NCBI GenBank assembly: GCA_964469215.1
Contig: CAYXYB010000005.1
Coordinates: 62,001 to 126,000 of the forward strand
DNA length: 64,000 nt
Direction: 5' to 3'
DNA from: SKPS01 sp964469215
Lineage (GTDB): Bacteria > Bacteroidota > Bacteroidia > Bacteroidales > SKPS01
Positions 8,797-18,646 of this stretch are shown here, piece by piece. The notes below the pieces were generated by a model that saw only the letters and a list, made by a program, of their open reading frames with translations, searched no databases and was not told the origin of the DNA. Both the position numbers and the translations under genes were made by a program. Positions within the stretch are counted from its first letter, which is position 1, and each line of letters begins with the position of its first letter.

Positions 8797-9718
8797 TTTC
8801 TGCAAGGATTCCGGGAAGTTGTTTCAGGAGGGCAATTTCCCGCATTTTCTCCCTGGCTTCCCTTACGGGACTGCCAAAGTATACTGTGTTGCCTTTCAGG
8901 GACTTTGGCACACCTGACTGTGCAAGTATTTCTGTTCCGGATTCTATTACCAGATCTTTCTGAATTCCAACCTGCCCCCAAATGGTGACATTATCCTGAA
9001 TAACAGTAACACCTGCAATTCCAACCAGAGCAGCTATCAGGCAATTCCTTCCAATTGTTGTATCGTGGCCGATCTGAATCAGGTTATCAAGCTTGGTGCC
9101 GTCGCCAATGGTGGTGTCTCCTGAAACACCCCTGTCTATTGTAGTGCCTGCACCTATCTCAACATCATTACCTATTACAACCCTCCCACATGACTCCATC
9201 TTCTCGAAGTGGTCGGGGCGCCTTTTAAAGTAGAATGCATCACCACCAATAACCGCATTGGGATTAATAATGACATTATCTCCGAGACTGCAATGGTCAT
9301 TTATTGTCACATTTGCATGGATCAGGCAGTTGCGGCCAATTTTTACGTGGTTGCCAATAAAAACCCCTGGCTGAATACAGGTACCTTCTCCTATCTCGGC
9401 AGTGTCGCTAACCATGGAAGTTGCCGGGATAAAAGGACGGAAATATTTGACCAGAGTGACATATGCACTGAACGGATCCTGAACAAAGAGTAGTGTTTTT
9501 CCTCTTGGAGCTTCCTGCCTCAGGTTGATTATTACTACCGACGCTTTTGATTTAAGTGCTTTTTCATAATATTTGGGATGATCCACGAAAGTAACATCAC
9601 CGTGATCAACCATGTGTATCTCATTTATACCTGTAACCGGAAATTCAGCGTCGCCAATTATTTCAGCATTAATCAGTTCAGCTAAATCCTTGACCTGTTT
9701 GCCGTGTGTGAATTGCAT
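8780..9718 (-). CDS. LpxD-like UDP-3-O-acylglucosamine N-acyltransferase
   Basis: The C-terminal two thirds is a left-handed beta helix made of hexapeptide repeats (for example IGEGTCIQPGVFIGNHVKIG and IGNDVEIGAGTTIDRG). The motif NLIQIGHDTTIG carries the histidine region used as catalytic base in LpxD. The N-terminal domain (residues 1-100) matches the LpxD uridine-binding domain. LpxD adds a hydroxyacyl chain to UDP-3-O-acylglucosamine in lipid A synthesis. The start was set at the ATG at 9718, 19 bases after efp; an upstream in-frame start at 9781 would overlap efp. Many Bacteroidota carry two LpxD homologues, so this may be the second copy with a different substrate. lpxA and lpxC are not in the window. 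Confidence 0.85.
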   Translation of the reverse strand: MQFTHGKQVKDLAELINAEIIGDAEFPVTGINEIHMVDHGDVTFVDHPKYYEKALKSKASVVIINLRQEAPRGKTLLFVQDPFSAYVTLVKYFRPFIPATSMVSDTAEIGEGTCIQPGVFIGNHVKIGRNCLIHANVTINDHCSLGDNVIINPNAVIGGDAFYFKRRPDHFEKMESCGRVVIGNDVEIGAGTTIDRGVSGDTTIGDGTKLDNLIQIGHDTTIGRNCLIAALVGIAGVTVIQDNVTIWGQVGIQKDLVIESGTEILAQSGVPKSLKGNTVYFGSPVREAREKMREIALLKQLPGILAEITEKL

Positions 9719-9737
9719 GTTATTGTATTGATTTTGA

Positions 9738-10304
9738 CTATTCTTTAACCCTTTCAGAGTAAAAACCAGTTCGGGTATCAACTTTTATTCTTTCACCCTG
9801 GTTTATGAACAGGGGAACATTGACAATTGCACCGGTTTCAAGTGTTGCCGGTTTCAGTGTGTTGGTTGCAGTATCTCCTTTAACACCAGGTTCGGCATAT
9901 GTGATCTCCAGAACCACAAACGGAGGTAACTCGACATAAAGAGGCGATTCGGTCTCCGAATGAAACATGATCTCCACCTCCTGCCCTTCAAGAAGAAACT
10001 GGGGTGCGTCAACAAGGCCCTCCTCAATCAATATTTGATCGAAAGTTTCCTGATGCATGAAATGATAACCCCCATCATCTTTGTAAAGGTACTGATACTT
10101 TCGCCTTTCAACCCTTTGAATATTGATCTTTGCACCTGATGAGAAGGTGTTGGGAAGCACCTTCCCGGTTTTCACGTTTTTCAGTTTCGTTCTGATGAAT
10201 GCTGCACCCTTACCTGGTTTAACGTGCTGAAATTCAATGATTGTGTACAAATCCCCATTAAATTCTATACAAATACCGTTTTTAATGTCTGCCGTAGTTG
10301 CCAT
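9738..10304 (-). CDS. efp: Translation elongation factor P
   Basis: EF-P binds between the P and E sites of the ribosome and relieves stalling at polyproline stretches. The 188-residue protein has the three beta-barrel domains. The domain I loop HVKPGKGAAF contains Lys32, the position that is modified in many species. The C-terminal family signature is seen in INQGERIKVDTRTGFYSERV. A clear AGGAG Shine-Dalgarno (10315-10319 on the minus strand) lies 10 bases before the ATG, which is unusually strong for this sequence. It precedes the LpxD-like gene by 19 bases. Confidence 0.98.
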   Translation of the reverse strand: MATTADIKNGICIEFNGDLYTIIEFQHVKPGKGAAFIRTKLKNVKTGKVLPNTFSSGAKINIQRVERRKYQYLYKDDGGYHFMHQETFDQILIEEGLVDAPQFLLEGQEVEIMFHSETESPLYVELPPFVVLEITYAEPGVKGDTATNTLKPATLETGAIVNVPLFINQGERIKVDTRTGFYSERVKE

Positions 10305-10491
10305 AATATTTGATCTCCTGATTGTTGAATAATCCTTCCTTAGTTCCTTCCAGCAACGAAGTTCCGGCTTTTATCAAGGGTTCAGGTATATGATGAACAC
10401 CGGGTTCCTTAAGTTGCGTGAGTAAATGAATTCCGGGTGCAAAAGTATTCAATTCCTGGCTAACTTGCAATCAAATTAGAAGTCATGTACC

Positions 10492-11766
10492 TCAGAGGCA
10501 CTCTTTCAGGGATACGATCTTATTTAGCTGGCCAAAGAAGTCAGGAAATGATTTGGGAACAACATAAGGGTTATGGAGAATAACAGGGTGTTTAATACCT
10601 GCCATGGCAAACGACATTGCCAACCGGTGATCTCCTGAGCTATCAAAAACAAGGGGTTTCTCAGGCCATGAATTGCGTGGTTTTAATCTAAGGATTCCTG
10701 ACTTATATGTTATATTAAAGTCGTTGGCGCGGAGGTTTGAAATAAGAAGGCCAAGCCGGTCAGACTCCTTGTATGCCAGGTTCTCAATACCGGTGATTTC
10801 GGCTTCAATATTAAGCATTGCAACGGTAATAGCCCAGGAATTGAAAAGGTCAGGATGGTTTGAAAAACAGGCTTCAACAGAGCTGCACATTTCTTCTTCA
10901 TCTCGTGCAAAAGCCAGTCCATCGGGATTATAGTACATGCAAACTCCGAGTTTTTGAAAAAGCTCAGCAGCATATTCATCCCCTTGCATTCCGGTAAACT
11001 TCAGGTTTTTCAAAAAGATTGAAGATTCATCCGGCATTAATGCAGCAGCCTGTAAAAAAAAGGCTGCCGAGGACCAGTCGGCTTCAAACACCGGTTCAAG
11101 ATTTGGATATCCACCGGGAAAAACCTTTATTGTATTATTAAAAAATTCTACTTGTGCTCCGGCATTTCGCATCATGTTTATGGAAAGTTCTACATAAGGC
11201 CATGATGATTGTGTTTCTGTGAGATTAACCTCAATTCCTTCGGGACAAAACGGGCCAACAAGTAACAATCCTGAGAGGTGTTGGCTGCTGTTGCGGGTGG
11301 AAACATTAAATGAATATTCTCCAAATCCTTTACTATCAATGATTAAAGGCAAAAAACCATTTCTCCCTTCGGAAAATTCTGCTAAGATGCCAGCCTGTTT
11401 TAAAATATCAGCAAGTTCATGAACAGGCCTTTCAAAAATCCGTTGATTACCTGTCAATAGGAATTTTCCTCCCCTGAATGCAGCCAGCATAGATGCCATT
11501 CTTGCCACGGTACCCGCGTTATCACAAAAAAGTTCAACGATGTTATCATTGTCGGTATTACTTTCCAAGATTCTTTCCACAATCTCAAACATAAGGCCAA
11601 CATCATCCGGCTCGTACTTCAGGTTTATAGCCGGAGTTTGGCCATTCTGCAATGCATACATGATAATATACCTGTTGAGAATGCTTTTGGATGCAGGCAG
11701 TTCAATAGTTGCAGCAACAGGTTCACTGCCAGCAGATATAAATAGTGTATCCTGCATTGGAATCAT
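10492..11766 (-). CDS. aroA: 3-phosphoshikimate 1-carboxyvinyltransferase (EPSP synthase)
   Basis: AroA transfers the enolpyruvyl group of PEP to shikimate-3-phosphate, the sixth step of the shikimate pathway. At 424 residues the length is normal. Key motifs are LPASKSILNRY near residue 23 (substrate Lys, Ser and Arg), NAGTVARM (a variant of NAGTAMR that keeps the Arg), TETQSSWPYVE, YKESDRL, and DHRLAMSFAMAG near the end. The divergent motif forms are common in Bacteroidota. The start overlaps the aroB stop in an ATGA arrangement, so the two are translationally coupled. Confidence 0.95.
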   Translation of the reverse strand: MIPMQDTLFISAGSEPVAATIELPASKSILNRYIIMYALQNGQTPAINLKYEPDDVGLMFEIVERILESNTDNDNIVELFCDNAGTVARMASMLAAFRGGKFLLTGNQRIFERPVHELADILKQAGILAEFSEGRNGFLPLIIDSKGFGEYSFNVSTRNSSQHLSGLLLVGPFCPEGIEVNLTETQSSWPYVELSINMMRNAGAQVEFFNNTIKVFPGGYPNLEPVFEADWSSAAFFLQAAALMPDESSIFLKNLKFTGMQGDEYAAELFQKLGVCMYYNPDGLAFARDEEEMCSSVEACFSNHPDLFNSWAITVAMLNIEAEITGIENLAYKESDRLGLLISNLRANDFNITYKSGILRLKPRNSWPEKPLVFDSSGDHRLAMSFAMAGIKHPVILHNPYVVPKSFPDFFGQLNKIVSLKECL

Positions 11767-12833
11767 ATAATCTGAGATATCATAAACTTAATAGCATCAG
11801 CAGCCATGCTGGTGGTGACAGAACAATTGAAAACAGGTTTCATACTGGCGTCAAGCAACACAGGTGTTATCATCCCGGAGGAGTTTTTTTTATCATGTGC
11901 CAGCAGATCTGCAATATTTTGAGGCTCAATCATAATAGGGTTTCCGGCAGTAAAGATCTTATGATATAATTTTATTATTGACTTCAGTTTGTCATTGCTT
12001 AGCCCAGTAAGCTGGGAAGATATCCATGCTTCGGCCAGTATTCCGGCAGCGACGGCTTCACCATGAGTTATTGGTTTTTCTGAATGAAATAATGCAGATT
12101 CCAATGCATGACCGAAGGTATGACCAAAATTCAGCACCCTTCTGGTCATGGTGTCATAAGGGTCCGTTTCAACAAAACTGAGTTTAAAATTAATACAACC
12201 GGATATAACATCAATTAAAACATCTGAAGTGGCCTTGTTAAAAGGCAATACAGAATCAAGATCAACATTTGCACCTGTCACAAAGTATTTAAACAGCTCA
12301 CCGTAACCTGACAGCCATTCATCATAAGGGAGAGTTTTAAGGAATTGAGGATTAATATATACCAATTCAGGGTAAAAGAAGGTGCCAATATGGTTTTTAA
12401 TACCTTTGTGGTTAAGTCCAGTCTTTCCACCAACGGATGCATCAATCTGGGCAAGAAATGTTGTTGGAATGTTAACATACCTAATCCCCCTTTTATATAC
12501 AGATGCGGAAAAACCACCAATGTCACAAACAACACCTCCGCCAAGGTTTATGAGAATAGAATTCCTGTCAGCTTTGTAACCTGTTAAAAAGTCAATTACA
12601 ACATTAACAGTGTTGAATATTTTATTTTCCTCTCCCGGTTCGATAATTATAAGGTTACAATCAATGAGATGACCGATTTCTCCCCTTATGAGTGGAAGGC
12701 AATGTTCAAGAGTGTTTGTATCACACAAAACACAGAAATTGGTGATGCAGTCAGATTCAGACAACTTCTCCAACAGCTCTGCCAAATCTGAGAAACCGGG
12801 TTGTGCTGATATATTTGTATAACCTTTATGCAT
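11763..12833 (-). CDS. aroB: 3-dehydroquinate synthase
   Basis: AroB cyclises DAHP to 3-dehydroquinate using NAD and a divalent metal. The 356-residue protein shows GGGVVCDIGGFSASVYKRG, then NIPTTFLAQIDASVGGKTG, and the metal-binding region LNFGHTFGHALESA with a later His in ITHGEAVAAG. It is the first gene of a coupled aroB-aroA pair on the minus strand; efp follows 187 bases after aroA. The assignment is secure. Confidence 0.96.
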   Translation of the reverse strand: MHKGYTNISAQPGFSDLAELLEKLSESDCITNFCVLCDTNTLEHCLPLIRGEIGHLIDCNLIIIEPGEENKIFNTVNVVIDFLTGYKADRNSILINLGGGVVCDIGGFSASVYKRGIRYVNIPTTFLAQIDASVGGKTGLNHKGIKNHIGTFFYPELVYINPQFLKTLPYDEWLSGYGELFKYFVTGANVDLDSVLPFNKATSDVLIDVISGCINFKLSFVETDPYDTMTRRVLNFGHTFGHALESALFHSEKPITHGEAVAAGILAEAWISSQLTGLSNDKLKSIIKLYHKIFTAGNPIMIEPQNIADLLAHDKKNSSGMITPVLLDASMKPVFNCSVTTSMAADAIKFMISQII

Positions 12834-12933
12834 AAGGCCACTAAAGTAGTGATTTATTCAAAAGGATAAGCGAAACTTCAGTTTTCTAAAAAACGATGAC
12901 CTTAACAGAATCATCCCTGAAAAGAATAAGCCT

Positions 12934-12941
12934 TATATTTG
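12934..12941 (+). promoter_or_regulatory. Putative -7 promoter element for the hybrid kinase gene
   Basis: TATATTTG matches the TAnnTTTG -7 consensus and lies 45 bases before the kinase ATG. No TTTG was found at the usual distance upstream, so the promoter may be weak or activator-dependent. Confidence 0.4.
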
Positions 12942-12986
12942 CGCTAAGGTAACATCGGAAACATTCGTTTGCGGTAATTCTATTTT

Positions 12987-15900
12987 ATGTCAGAGATCAG
13001 TCTTTTAGATCCCGATACTATTCTGTTCATATTACTCATTATCACGGGAAGCATTCTTGTATCATTTTCTATTATAGGCATCTATCACCAACGTGTCAGA
13101 GGGGCTATTCCTTTTGCAGGTTTAAGTTTTTCCATCGCTATATACACAATTTTTTATGCATTTGAGATCATAAGTCCATCTCTTGGCTATGCATTGTTAT
13201 GGAATAAAATACAATACATCGGCATAGCCACAATACCACCATGGACACTAATTTTCGCTTTACAATTCACTGGATATAAACCCGGCAGTTCCTTATTCAG
13301 GATAATATCTCCATGGATAATCCCGGCAGCTATCATCCTTCTTAAGTTTACAGACCAGTATCACGGGTTGATAAATAAGGAGGTAAGTGCCAGCATTACT
13401 AACGGCATTTTAATCCTTGACATTACTCCGGGTATTGGTTACTGGATTAATGTTATCTATATAAATGCTATGCTACTTACCTCTGTCCTGGTATTTTCCC
13501 GTGAGTTAAGAAGATCGGGCAGTCCAATGTTAAAAAAGCAGGTTTTGATAATGCTTGCAGGCATTTTGGTTCCATGGATAGCTCATATTTTTTATCAGGC
13601 AGGGTGGAGCCTTTATAATACAGATATCTCCCCATATGGATTTACCGTGACTGCAATTGTTATGGGATATGTCATCTTTTCTTTCGGACTTTTTGAAACC
13701 AATACCATTGTAAGCGAACAGGTTACCACAGGGCTTACAGATGGAATCATAATCACAGATTTAAATTATTACATAGTTGATACAAATAATTCGGCCAGGC
13801 AATCATTTGGAACCCTTTTCATGCCGTTACACAAGACCCGACTTGAAGTTGTTTTCAATGGGGATCCTGAAATGCTGGAATTTCTGAAAAGTGAAAATGA
13901 TGATTCTAGGTTGAATATTCACTCAAAGGGCATGTTAAGGTCATATTTGGTAAAGAGATCCATGTTTAGAGATCCTTCGGGAATTCCATCAGGTTATGTA
14001 TATATTTTTAAGGATATTACCAGAGAAGTTGAAACAGAGGAGGCTCTTAAAGCTAAAACTCGTGAACCCGAAAGTTTTTTTGCAAACAGCCTTGATTTAC
14101 TTTGTGTATTCAACCATGAAGGGAAAATTGTTCATGTAAATCCCGTCTGGGAACAAAAAACCGGATACTCAAAGGAAATCTTAACAGGAAAAACAATTTT
14201 TGAGTTCGTTCATTCTGAAGAAAGAGAAGGTTTTATAGCTAAATTCAAAGATTCAATTGAGAAAGGTGGAGCTTTTAATTACCTTACCCGATTCCGTGCT
14301 TTAACAGGTAATTTTTTATGGTTTGAATGGAGTATTAATGCAGGAGGCACCCGTCTTTATGCATCAATCCGTGATATAACAATCAGAATTCATGAGCAGG
14401 AGATGTTGGGGAACCTTGTGAAATTCTCTGAGGATTTCATGCAGTTGCCATCAGGCTTTGTTGACTACAAATTGATTTTTGATAATTTTTTCTTGATCAG
14501 CAGTGCAAGTAATCTGGTGATGCTTGTGTATACTGATAATAAACAGGTTTATAAGCCCAATGCTATCATTGTATCAAAAAAAGGGAAGCAAACTTCTGTT
14601 CAATCATTTCAACCTGAAGAGGGGTTTTCAGTTCCGGAATTTAAAAGCCTGTCCGGATCTTTTAAGAATGATTCGCTGGTAAAAATCACTCTTGATGACA
14701 TTAACCGGAGAGGCGTGGCAGCAGAATATTTTCCGATTAAATCAGGTGTGGAAATTTATAGTTTGATTATTCCGGATTCCGGCCGGATATCAGGTGAATT
14801 TATTTTTACCATAAGCAATGAAAAGCTTATAGAACGAAAGAGATACCTTGAACTGTTTGCACAGCAGACAGGCATGCTGATGGCAAGAAGGGATGTGGAA
14901 AGGAAAACAAAGAATGAGAAATTATATTTTGAGAACCTTTTTGAAAGTTCACCTGCAGGTATTGTACTTTTGGATTCAGGTGACAGGATAAAAAGGTGCA
15001 ATGAATCGTTTTTAAGAATGTTTGGCTACTTGCAGAGTGAGGTGTTAAACAACCCCATAAATGATCTTATTGTTCCTGATCATCTTAAGGAAGAAGGGAG
15101 TTCAATAACCAACAGTGTTGCGCGTGGTGAGACAATACAACATAAAACCATTCGCTGTAAAAAATCGGGTGATTTGATTGATGTTTCTATCCTAAACAAG
15201 CCAATAGAGATGGAAAACGGTGAATTCATTGTATATGGGATATATATCGACATTACTGATCAGGTTCATATTGAAAACATGCTTAAACAAGGGCAGGCTG
15301 AACTCCAAAATACGCTTGATTTACAAAGAGTTATATCTGATATTGCAATAGCGTTGAATGAACGACGCAATTTTGATCTAAGAATAAATGCCGTTTTGGA
15401 GACCACCGGAAAAGCTGCAGATGTGAGCCGGGTTTACATCTTTGAGAATGATGCGGATAATGCGTACACGAGTAACATATACGAATGGTGTGCGGAAAAT
15501 GTTGCTCCTCAAAAGGATAAACTGCAGTCATTTAAATTTTCTGACATAGAATCTTTCAGAAATAGAATATCTGAAGATGGTTGTTTCATTTCAGGTGACA
15601 TTTCTCTGGTAGAAGATAACTTCCGCAAAACTCTGGAAAGACAAAGCATAAAGGCAATGGTGGTTTATCCTTTATGGGTAAGTAACAGGTTTTTTGGATT
15701 CATAGGTTATGACGAATGTCGTTTTACCAGGGATTGGACCAATCCGGAACTGGAATTACTGAAGACAGTAAGCGCAATAATTTCAAATTCATATGAGAGA
15801 CAGCTGATTGAGCTAACCCTGATCGAAGAACGTGATAAGGCAAATCGGGCTAATATTTCAAAAAGCGAATTTCTGGCAAACATGAGCCATGAAATCAGAA

Positions 15901-17327
15901 CACCAATGAATGCCATATTAGGATTCAGTGAAACTCTGATTGAAAAGCTTGATGAACCTGAACACAAAAAAATGCTCAACATAATATTATCAAGTGGGCG
16001 TACATTATTGACATTGTTGAATGATATTCTTGATATTTCCAAGATTGAATCAGGCAAACTTGAGATTTCCACGCATTCAATATCACTTCCCAAGTTGATC
16101 GAGGAGATCATTATGCTGTTTCAGGATGAAGCAGACAGAAAAAATATCGGTATATCATTCATTAAATCTGAACTATTTCCACAGGTACTTTTACTGGATG
16201 ATTTGAGGGTAAAACAGGTATTGTTCAATCTAATAGGAAATGCAGTAAAATTTACTGATCATGGTTACGTAAGTGTTACATCAAAATTTGAGCGTACAAC
16301 GGATTCTTCCGGTAATATGATTGTAAAGGTCAAAGATACCGGAATTGGGATAGCTCAGGAGAAGCTTGAATGTATTTTCGACACTTTTATACAAGCTACA
16401 GGTAGCATTTTGTCGGGAATGCGGCATGAAGGGACAGGGCTTGGGTTGTCGATTTCGAAAAGGTTGGTTGAGAAGATGAATGGCTATCTTACCGTTGAAA
16501 GCAATGTAGGTGTAGGCAGTGAGTTCACTATGATACTTAAAGGTGTTAGTTACAGCGATGCCGTGAAAGAAAAGCTTCATGGAAAAGGGGGCCTGGATAA
16601 GATTAATTTCAATGGAGCCACCGCAGTTGTTATTGATGACTCAGAAAGCAACCTGCTACTCATTGAGGAAATATTTAGAAACCTTGGAATAATGATTTAC
16701 AAGGCAACTGAAGGCCAGAAAGGTCTGGAACTAATCAACAGGATTATCCCGGATATAATTATTGTTGACTTAAGGATGCCCGGCATTAATGGTTTTGAGG
16801 TTGCAGAAGAAATACGTTCAAACCCATCAACAGCTCATATTCCTGTTATTGCCTATACTGCAGCATTAATTGAGCTGAAAGGGAGTAACAAAGCTCATCT
16901 TTTTAACGGAGTATTCGTAAAGCCCGTAAATACAAAGGATATTATCGAAGAGTTGAGAAAGAATCTGCTTCAAACTAACACTTCGAAAACCATTGTAACA
17001 AATAATCCATTGATGAATTCTGAAGAATTGGATGCAAGCATTGCGAAAAGCAGTATTCGAAAATCTGAGCTTTCCAACTTGCTGCAAAATCAATTTATGC
17101 CAAAATATGAAGAAATCAAGGATCAACTTGTGTTAAACAAAATTGAAGCTTTTGCTAATGAATTGAAGCAGATAGCAATTTCATTTAACTTTGCATACAT
17201 GGAATCATATGCAGGTAATTTGCTAAATAGTGTCAACAACCTTGACCTGGATCAGATTCAGGAGTTACTTGGGATATTTCCGGCAATAACTGAAAAGATA
17301 ACAGGGACTAATAATAAACTTTACTAA
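12987..17327 (+). CDS. Hybrid sensor histidine kinase (7TM - PAS - PAS - GAF-like - PAS - GAF - HisKA - HATPase - REC - Hpt-like)
   Basis: This 1446-residue membrane kinase starts with about seven transmembrane helices (residues 1-225) resembling the 7TM histidine-kinase N-terminal domain. PAS domains follow near 240-350 and 362-470, a GAF-like region near 475-640, a third PAS near 647-770 (ENLFESSPAGIVLLDSGD), and a GAF near 778-940. The phospho-acceptor is His968 in NMSHEIRTPMNAILGF. The ATPase domain shows NLIGNAVKFT, VKDTGIGIA and GTGLGLSISKRL. A REC domain carries Asp1261 in VDLRMPG. The C-terminal 95 residues resemble an Hpt helical bundle, but no His is seen at the phospho-site. The next gene, 3 bases downstream, encodes a REC-histidine kinase, so a phosphorelay is likely. 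The signal is unknown; the many PAS/GAF modules suggest intracellular small-molecule, redox or light sensing. Confidence 0.93.
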   Translation: MSEISLLDPDTILFILLIITGSILVSFSIIGIYHQRVRGAIPFAGLSFSIAIYTIFYAFEIISPSLGYALLWNKIQYIGIATIPPWTLIFALQFTGYKPGSSLFRIISPWIIPAAIILLKFTDQYHGLINKEVSASITNGILILDITPGIGYWINVIYINAMLLTSVLVFSRELRRSGSPMLKKQVLIMLAGILVPWIAHIFYQAGWSLYNTDISPYGFTVTAIVMGYVIFSFGLFETNTIVSEQVTTGLTDGIIITDLNYYIVDTNNSARQSFGTLFMPLHKTRLEVVFNGDPEMLEFLKSENDDSRLNIHSKGMLRSYLVKRSMFRDPSGIPSGYVYIFKDITREVETEEALKAKTREPESFFANSLDLLCVFNHEGKIVHVNPVWEQKTGYSKEILTGKTIFEFVHSEEREGFIAKFKDSIEKGGAFNYLTRFRALTGNFLWFEWSINAGGTRLYASIRDITIRIHEQEMLGNLVKFSEDFMQLPSGFVDYKLIFDNFFLISSASNLVMLVYTDNKQVYKPNAIIVSKKGKQTSVQSFQPEEGFSVPEFKSLSGSFKNDSLVKITLDDINRRGVAAEYFPIKSGVEIYSLIIPDSGRISGEFIFTISNEKLIERKRYLELFAQQTGMLMARRDVERKTKNEKLYFENLFESSPAGIVLLDSGDRIKRCNESFLRMFGYLQSEVLNNPINDLIVPDHLKEEGSSITNSVARGETIQHKTIRCKKSGDLIDVSILNKPIEMENGEFIVYGIYIDITDQVHIENMLKQGQAELQNTLDLQRVISDIAIALNERRNFDLRINAVLETTGKAADVSRVYIFENDADNAYTSNIYEWCAENVAPQKDKLQSFKFSDIESFRNRISEDGCFISGDISLVEDNFRKTLERQSIKAMVVYPLWVSNRFFGFIGYDECRFTRDWTNPELELLKTVSAIISNSYERQLIELTLIEERDKANRANISKSEFLANMSHEIRTPMNAILGFSETLIEKLDEPEHKKMLNIILSSGRTLLTLLNDILDISKIESGKLEISTHSISLPKLIEEIIMLFQDEADRKNIGISFIKSELFPQVLLLDDLRVKQVLFNLIGNAVKFTDHGYVSVTSKFERTTDSSGNMIVKVKDTGIGIAQEKLECIFDTFIQATGSILSGMRHEGTGLGLSISKRLVEKMNGYLTVESNVGVGSEFTMILKGVSYSDAVKEKLHGKGGLDKINFNGATAVVIDDSESNLLLIEEIFRNLGIMIYKATEGQKGLELINRIIPDIIIVDLRMPGINGFEVAEEIRSNPSTAHIPVIAYTAALIELKGSNKAHLFNGVFVKPVNTKDIIEELRKNLLQTNTSKTIVTNNPLMNSEELDASIAKSSIRKSELSNLLQNQFMPKYEEIKDQLVLNKIEAFANELKQIAISFNFAYMESYAGNLLNSVNNLDLDQIQELLGIFPAITEKITGTNNKLY

Positions 17328-17330
17328 AAG

Positions 17331-18440
17331 ATGGACGAATCAAAATGTTTAATTCTGGCAGTTGACGACAACAAGGAGAATCTGCTGGTGGTTAGCAATT
17401 TTCTGAAAGATAAGGGTTATCAGATTGCACTGTCAACAGATGCCGTTAATGCTTATAAAATTCTAAAAAACAACAGGGTTGATTTGATTCTGCTGGATGT
17501 AATTATGCCGGGAGAAGACGGATATTCATTCTGCAGAAGGATAAAACAGGAGGAAGAATTTAAAGACATCCCGGTTATATTCCTGACTGCCCGCGTAAAC
17601 ATGGAGGATCTGGTGGAAGGATTTAATGCCGGTGGATCTGATTACATCACAAAACCTTTCTGTCGTGAGGAATTGCTGGTAAGAGTTAAAAACCATATTG
17701 ATCTTTCAATAGCTAAAAGGAACCTGGTTGAACAGGCAAATATGATTTTACAAATAAACCGTACCCGTGACAGAATGTATTCCATTATTTCTCACGACAT
17801 CAAAGCTCCTTTTGCCAATATCTGCATGATGATTTCCATGATCAGGGAGGGTTACCTTGAAACAGACTCTGATGATTTCAGGGATATATTAAAAAACCTG
17901 AACTACAGCACCAAAGAAACCTACACTCTGCTGGAAAATTTGCTTCACTGGACCCGAACCCAGACAGGTAATATTGAGCCACATCCAGAAAGAATATCAT
18001 TAACCGAAATTATTGAAAGTTCACTAGGATCAAGTGCTGCAAACGCAGAACAAAAAAGTATTGAGTTCAGAACAGATATTGTCACTGATCTTTTTATTTA
18101 TGTTGACTCAAACATGATCAGAAGTGTATTGAGAAATCTTGTTTCAAATGCTTTAAAATTCTCATATTCCAATAGCAATATTAACATAACGGCTAAAAAG
18201 GATGATGGATCGGTTCTTATTTCAATTACCGATTATGGTGTTGGAATGGATCAGGATCAGATTGACCAGCTTTTCAGGGAAAATGTTTTTACCACAACTC
18301 TGGGAACCGTTAACGAAAGAGGGAGTGGGCTGGGCCTGCATATTGTCAAAGATTTTACAAATCGTAACGGAGGTTCCATCTCTGTTAAAAGTACAAAAGG
18401 TAAAGGGACAACATTTTTATTGTCATTTCCGGCTGTTTAA
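17331..18440 (+). CDS. Response regulator fused to histidine kinase (REC-HisKA-HATPase)
   Basis: The 369-residue soluble protein has an N-terminal receiver domain (VDDNKEN, Asp56 in LLDVIMPG, Lys in YITKPF). A histidine kinase core follows, with His155 in IISHDIKAPF and the ATP-binding boxes LRNLVSNALKFSYS, ITDYGVGMD and GSGLGLHIV. It has no membrane segment or DNA-binding domain. Receiver-kinase fusions act as intermediate relays. It starts 3 bases after the hybrid kinase stop, so the two are co-transcribed and probably work together. Confidence 0.93.
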   Translation: MDESKCLILAVDDNKENLLVVSNFLKDKGYQIALSTDAVNAYKILKNNRVDLILLDVIMPGEDGYSFCRRIKQEEEFKDIPVIFLTARVNMEDLVEGFNAGGSDYITKPFCREELLVRVKNHIDLSIAKRNLVEQANMILQINRTRDRMYSIISHDIKAPFANICMMISMIREGYLETDSDDFRDILKNLNYSTKETYTLLENLLHWTRTQTGNIEPHPERISLTEIIESSLGSSAANAEQKSIEFRTDIVTDLFIYVDSNMIRSVLRNLVSNALKFSYSNSNINITAKKDDGSVLISITDYGVGMDQDQIDQLFRENVFTTTLGTVNERGSGLGLHIVKDFTNRNGGSISVKSTKGKGTTFLLSFPAV

Positions 18441-18605
18441 GAATTTCGACAAAACTTTTTTGAATTTCGCATTATTGGGTCGTCTGCACATCAATCTCTT
18501 TGCGTATTTGCTTCAAGTGGTCAGCACAAGGGCGTCCTGGCAAAACATTTTTTTAAAAAGCGGAGTATTTTTTCATTAACTGTACAATTTCTTTACAGAA
18601 TTGAT

Positions 18606-18613
18606 TATCTTTG
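18606..18613 (+). promoter_or_regulatory. Putative -7 promoter element for the NtrC-like regulator
   Basis: TATCTTTG fits TAnnTTTG and lies 33 bases before the ATG at 18647, which gives a leader of roughly 28 bases. The -33 region has no good TTTG. Confidence 0.45.
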
Positions 18614-18646
18614 TAAGATATAGTTTGCCAACTTAATCCTAACATC

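Noticed and set aside
10282..10470. 62-codon minus-strand frame between aroA and efp
   Set aside because: It overlaps the efp start, has no recognisable motif, signal peptide or ribosome site, and no neighbour-like codon pattern. The gap is better read as the efp leader.
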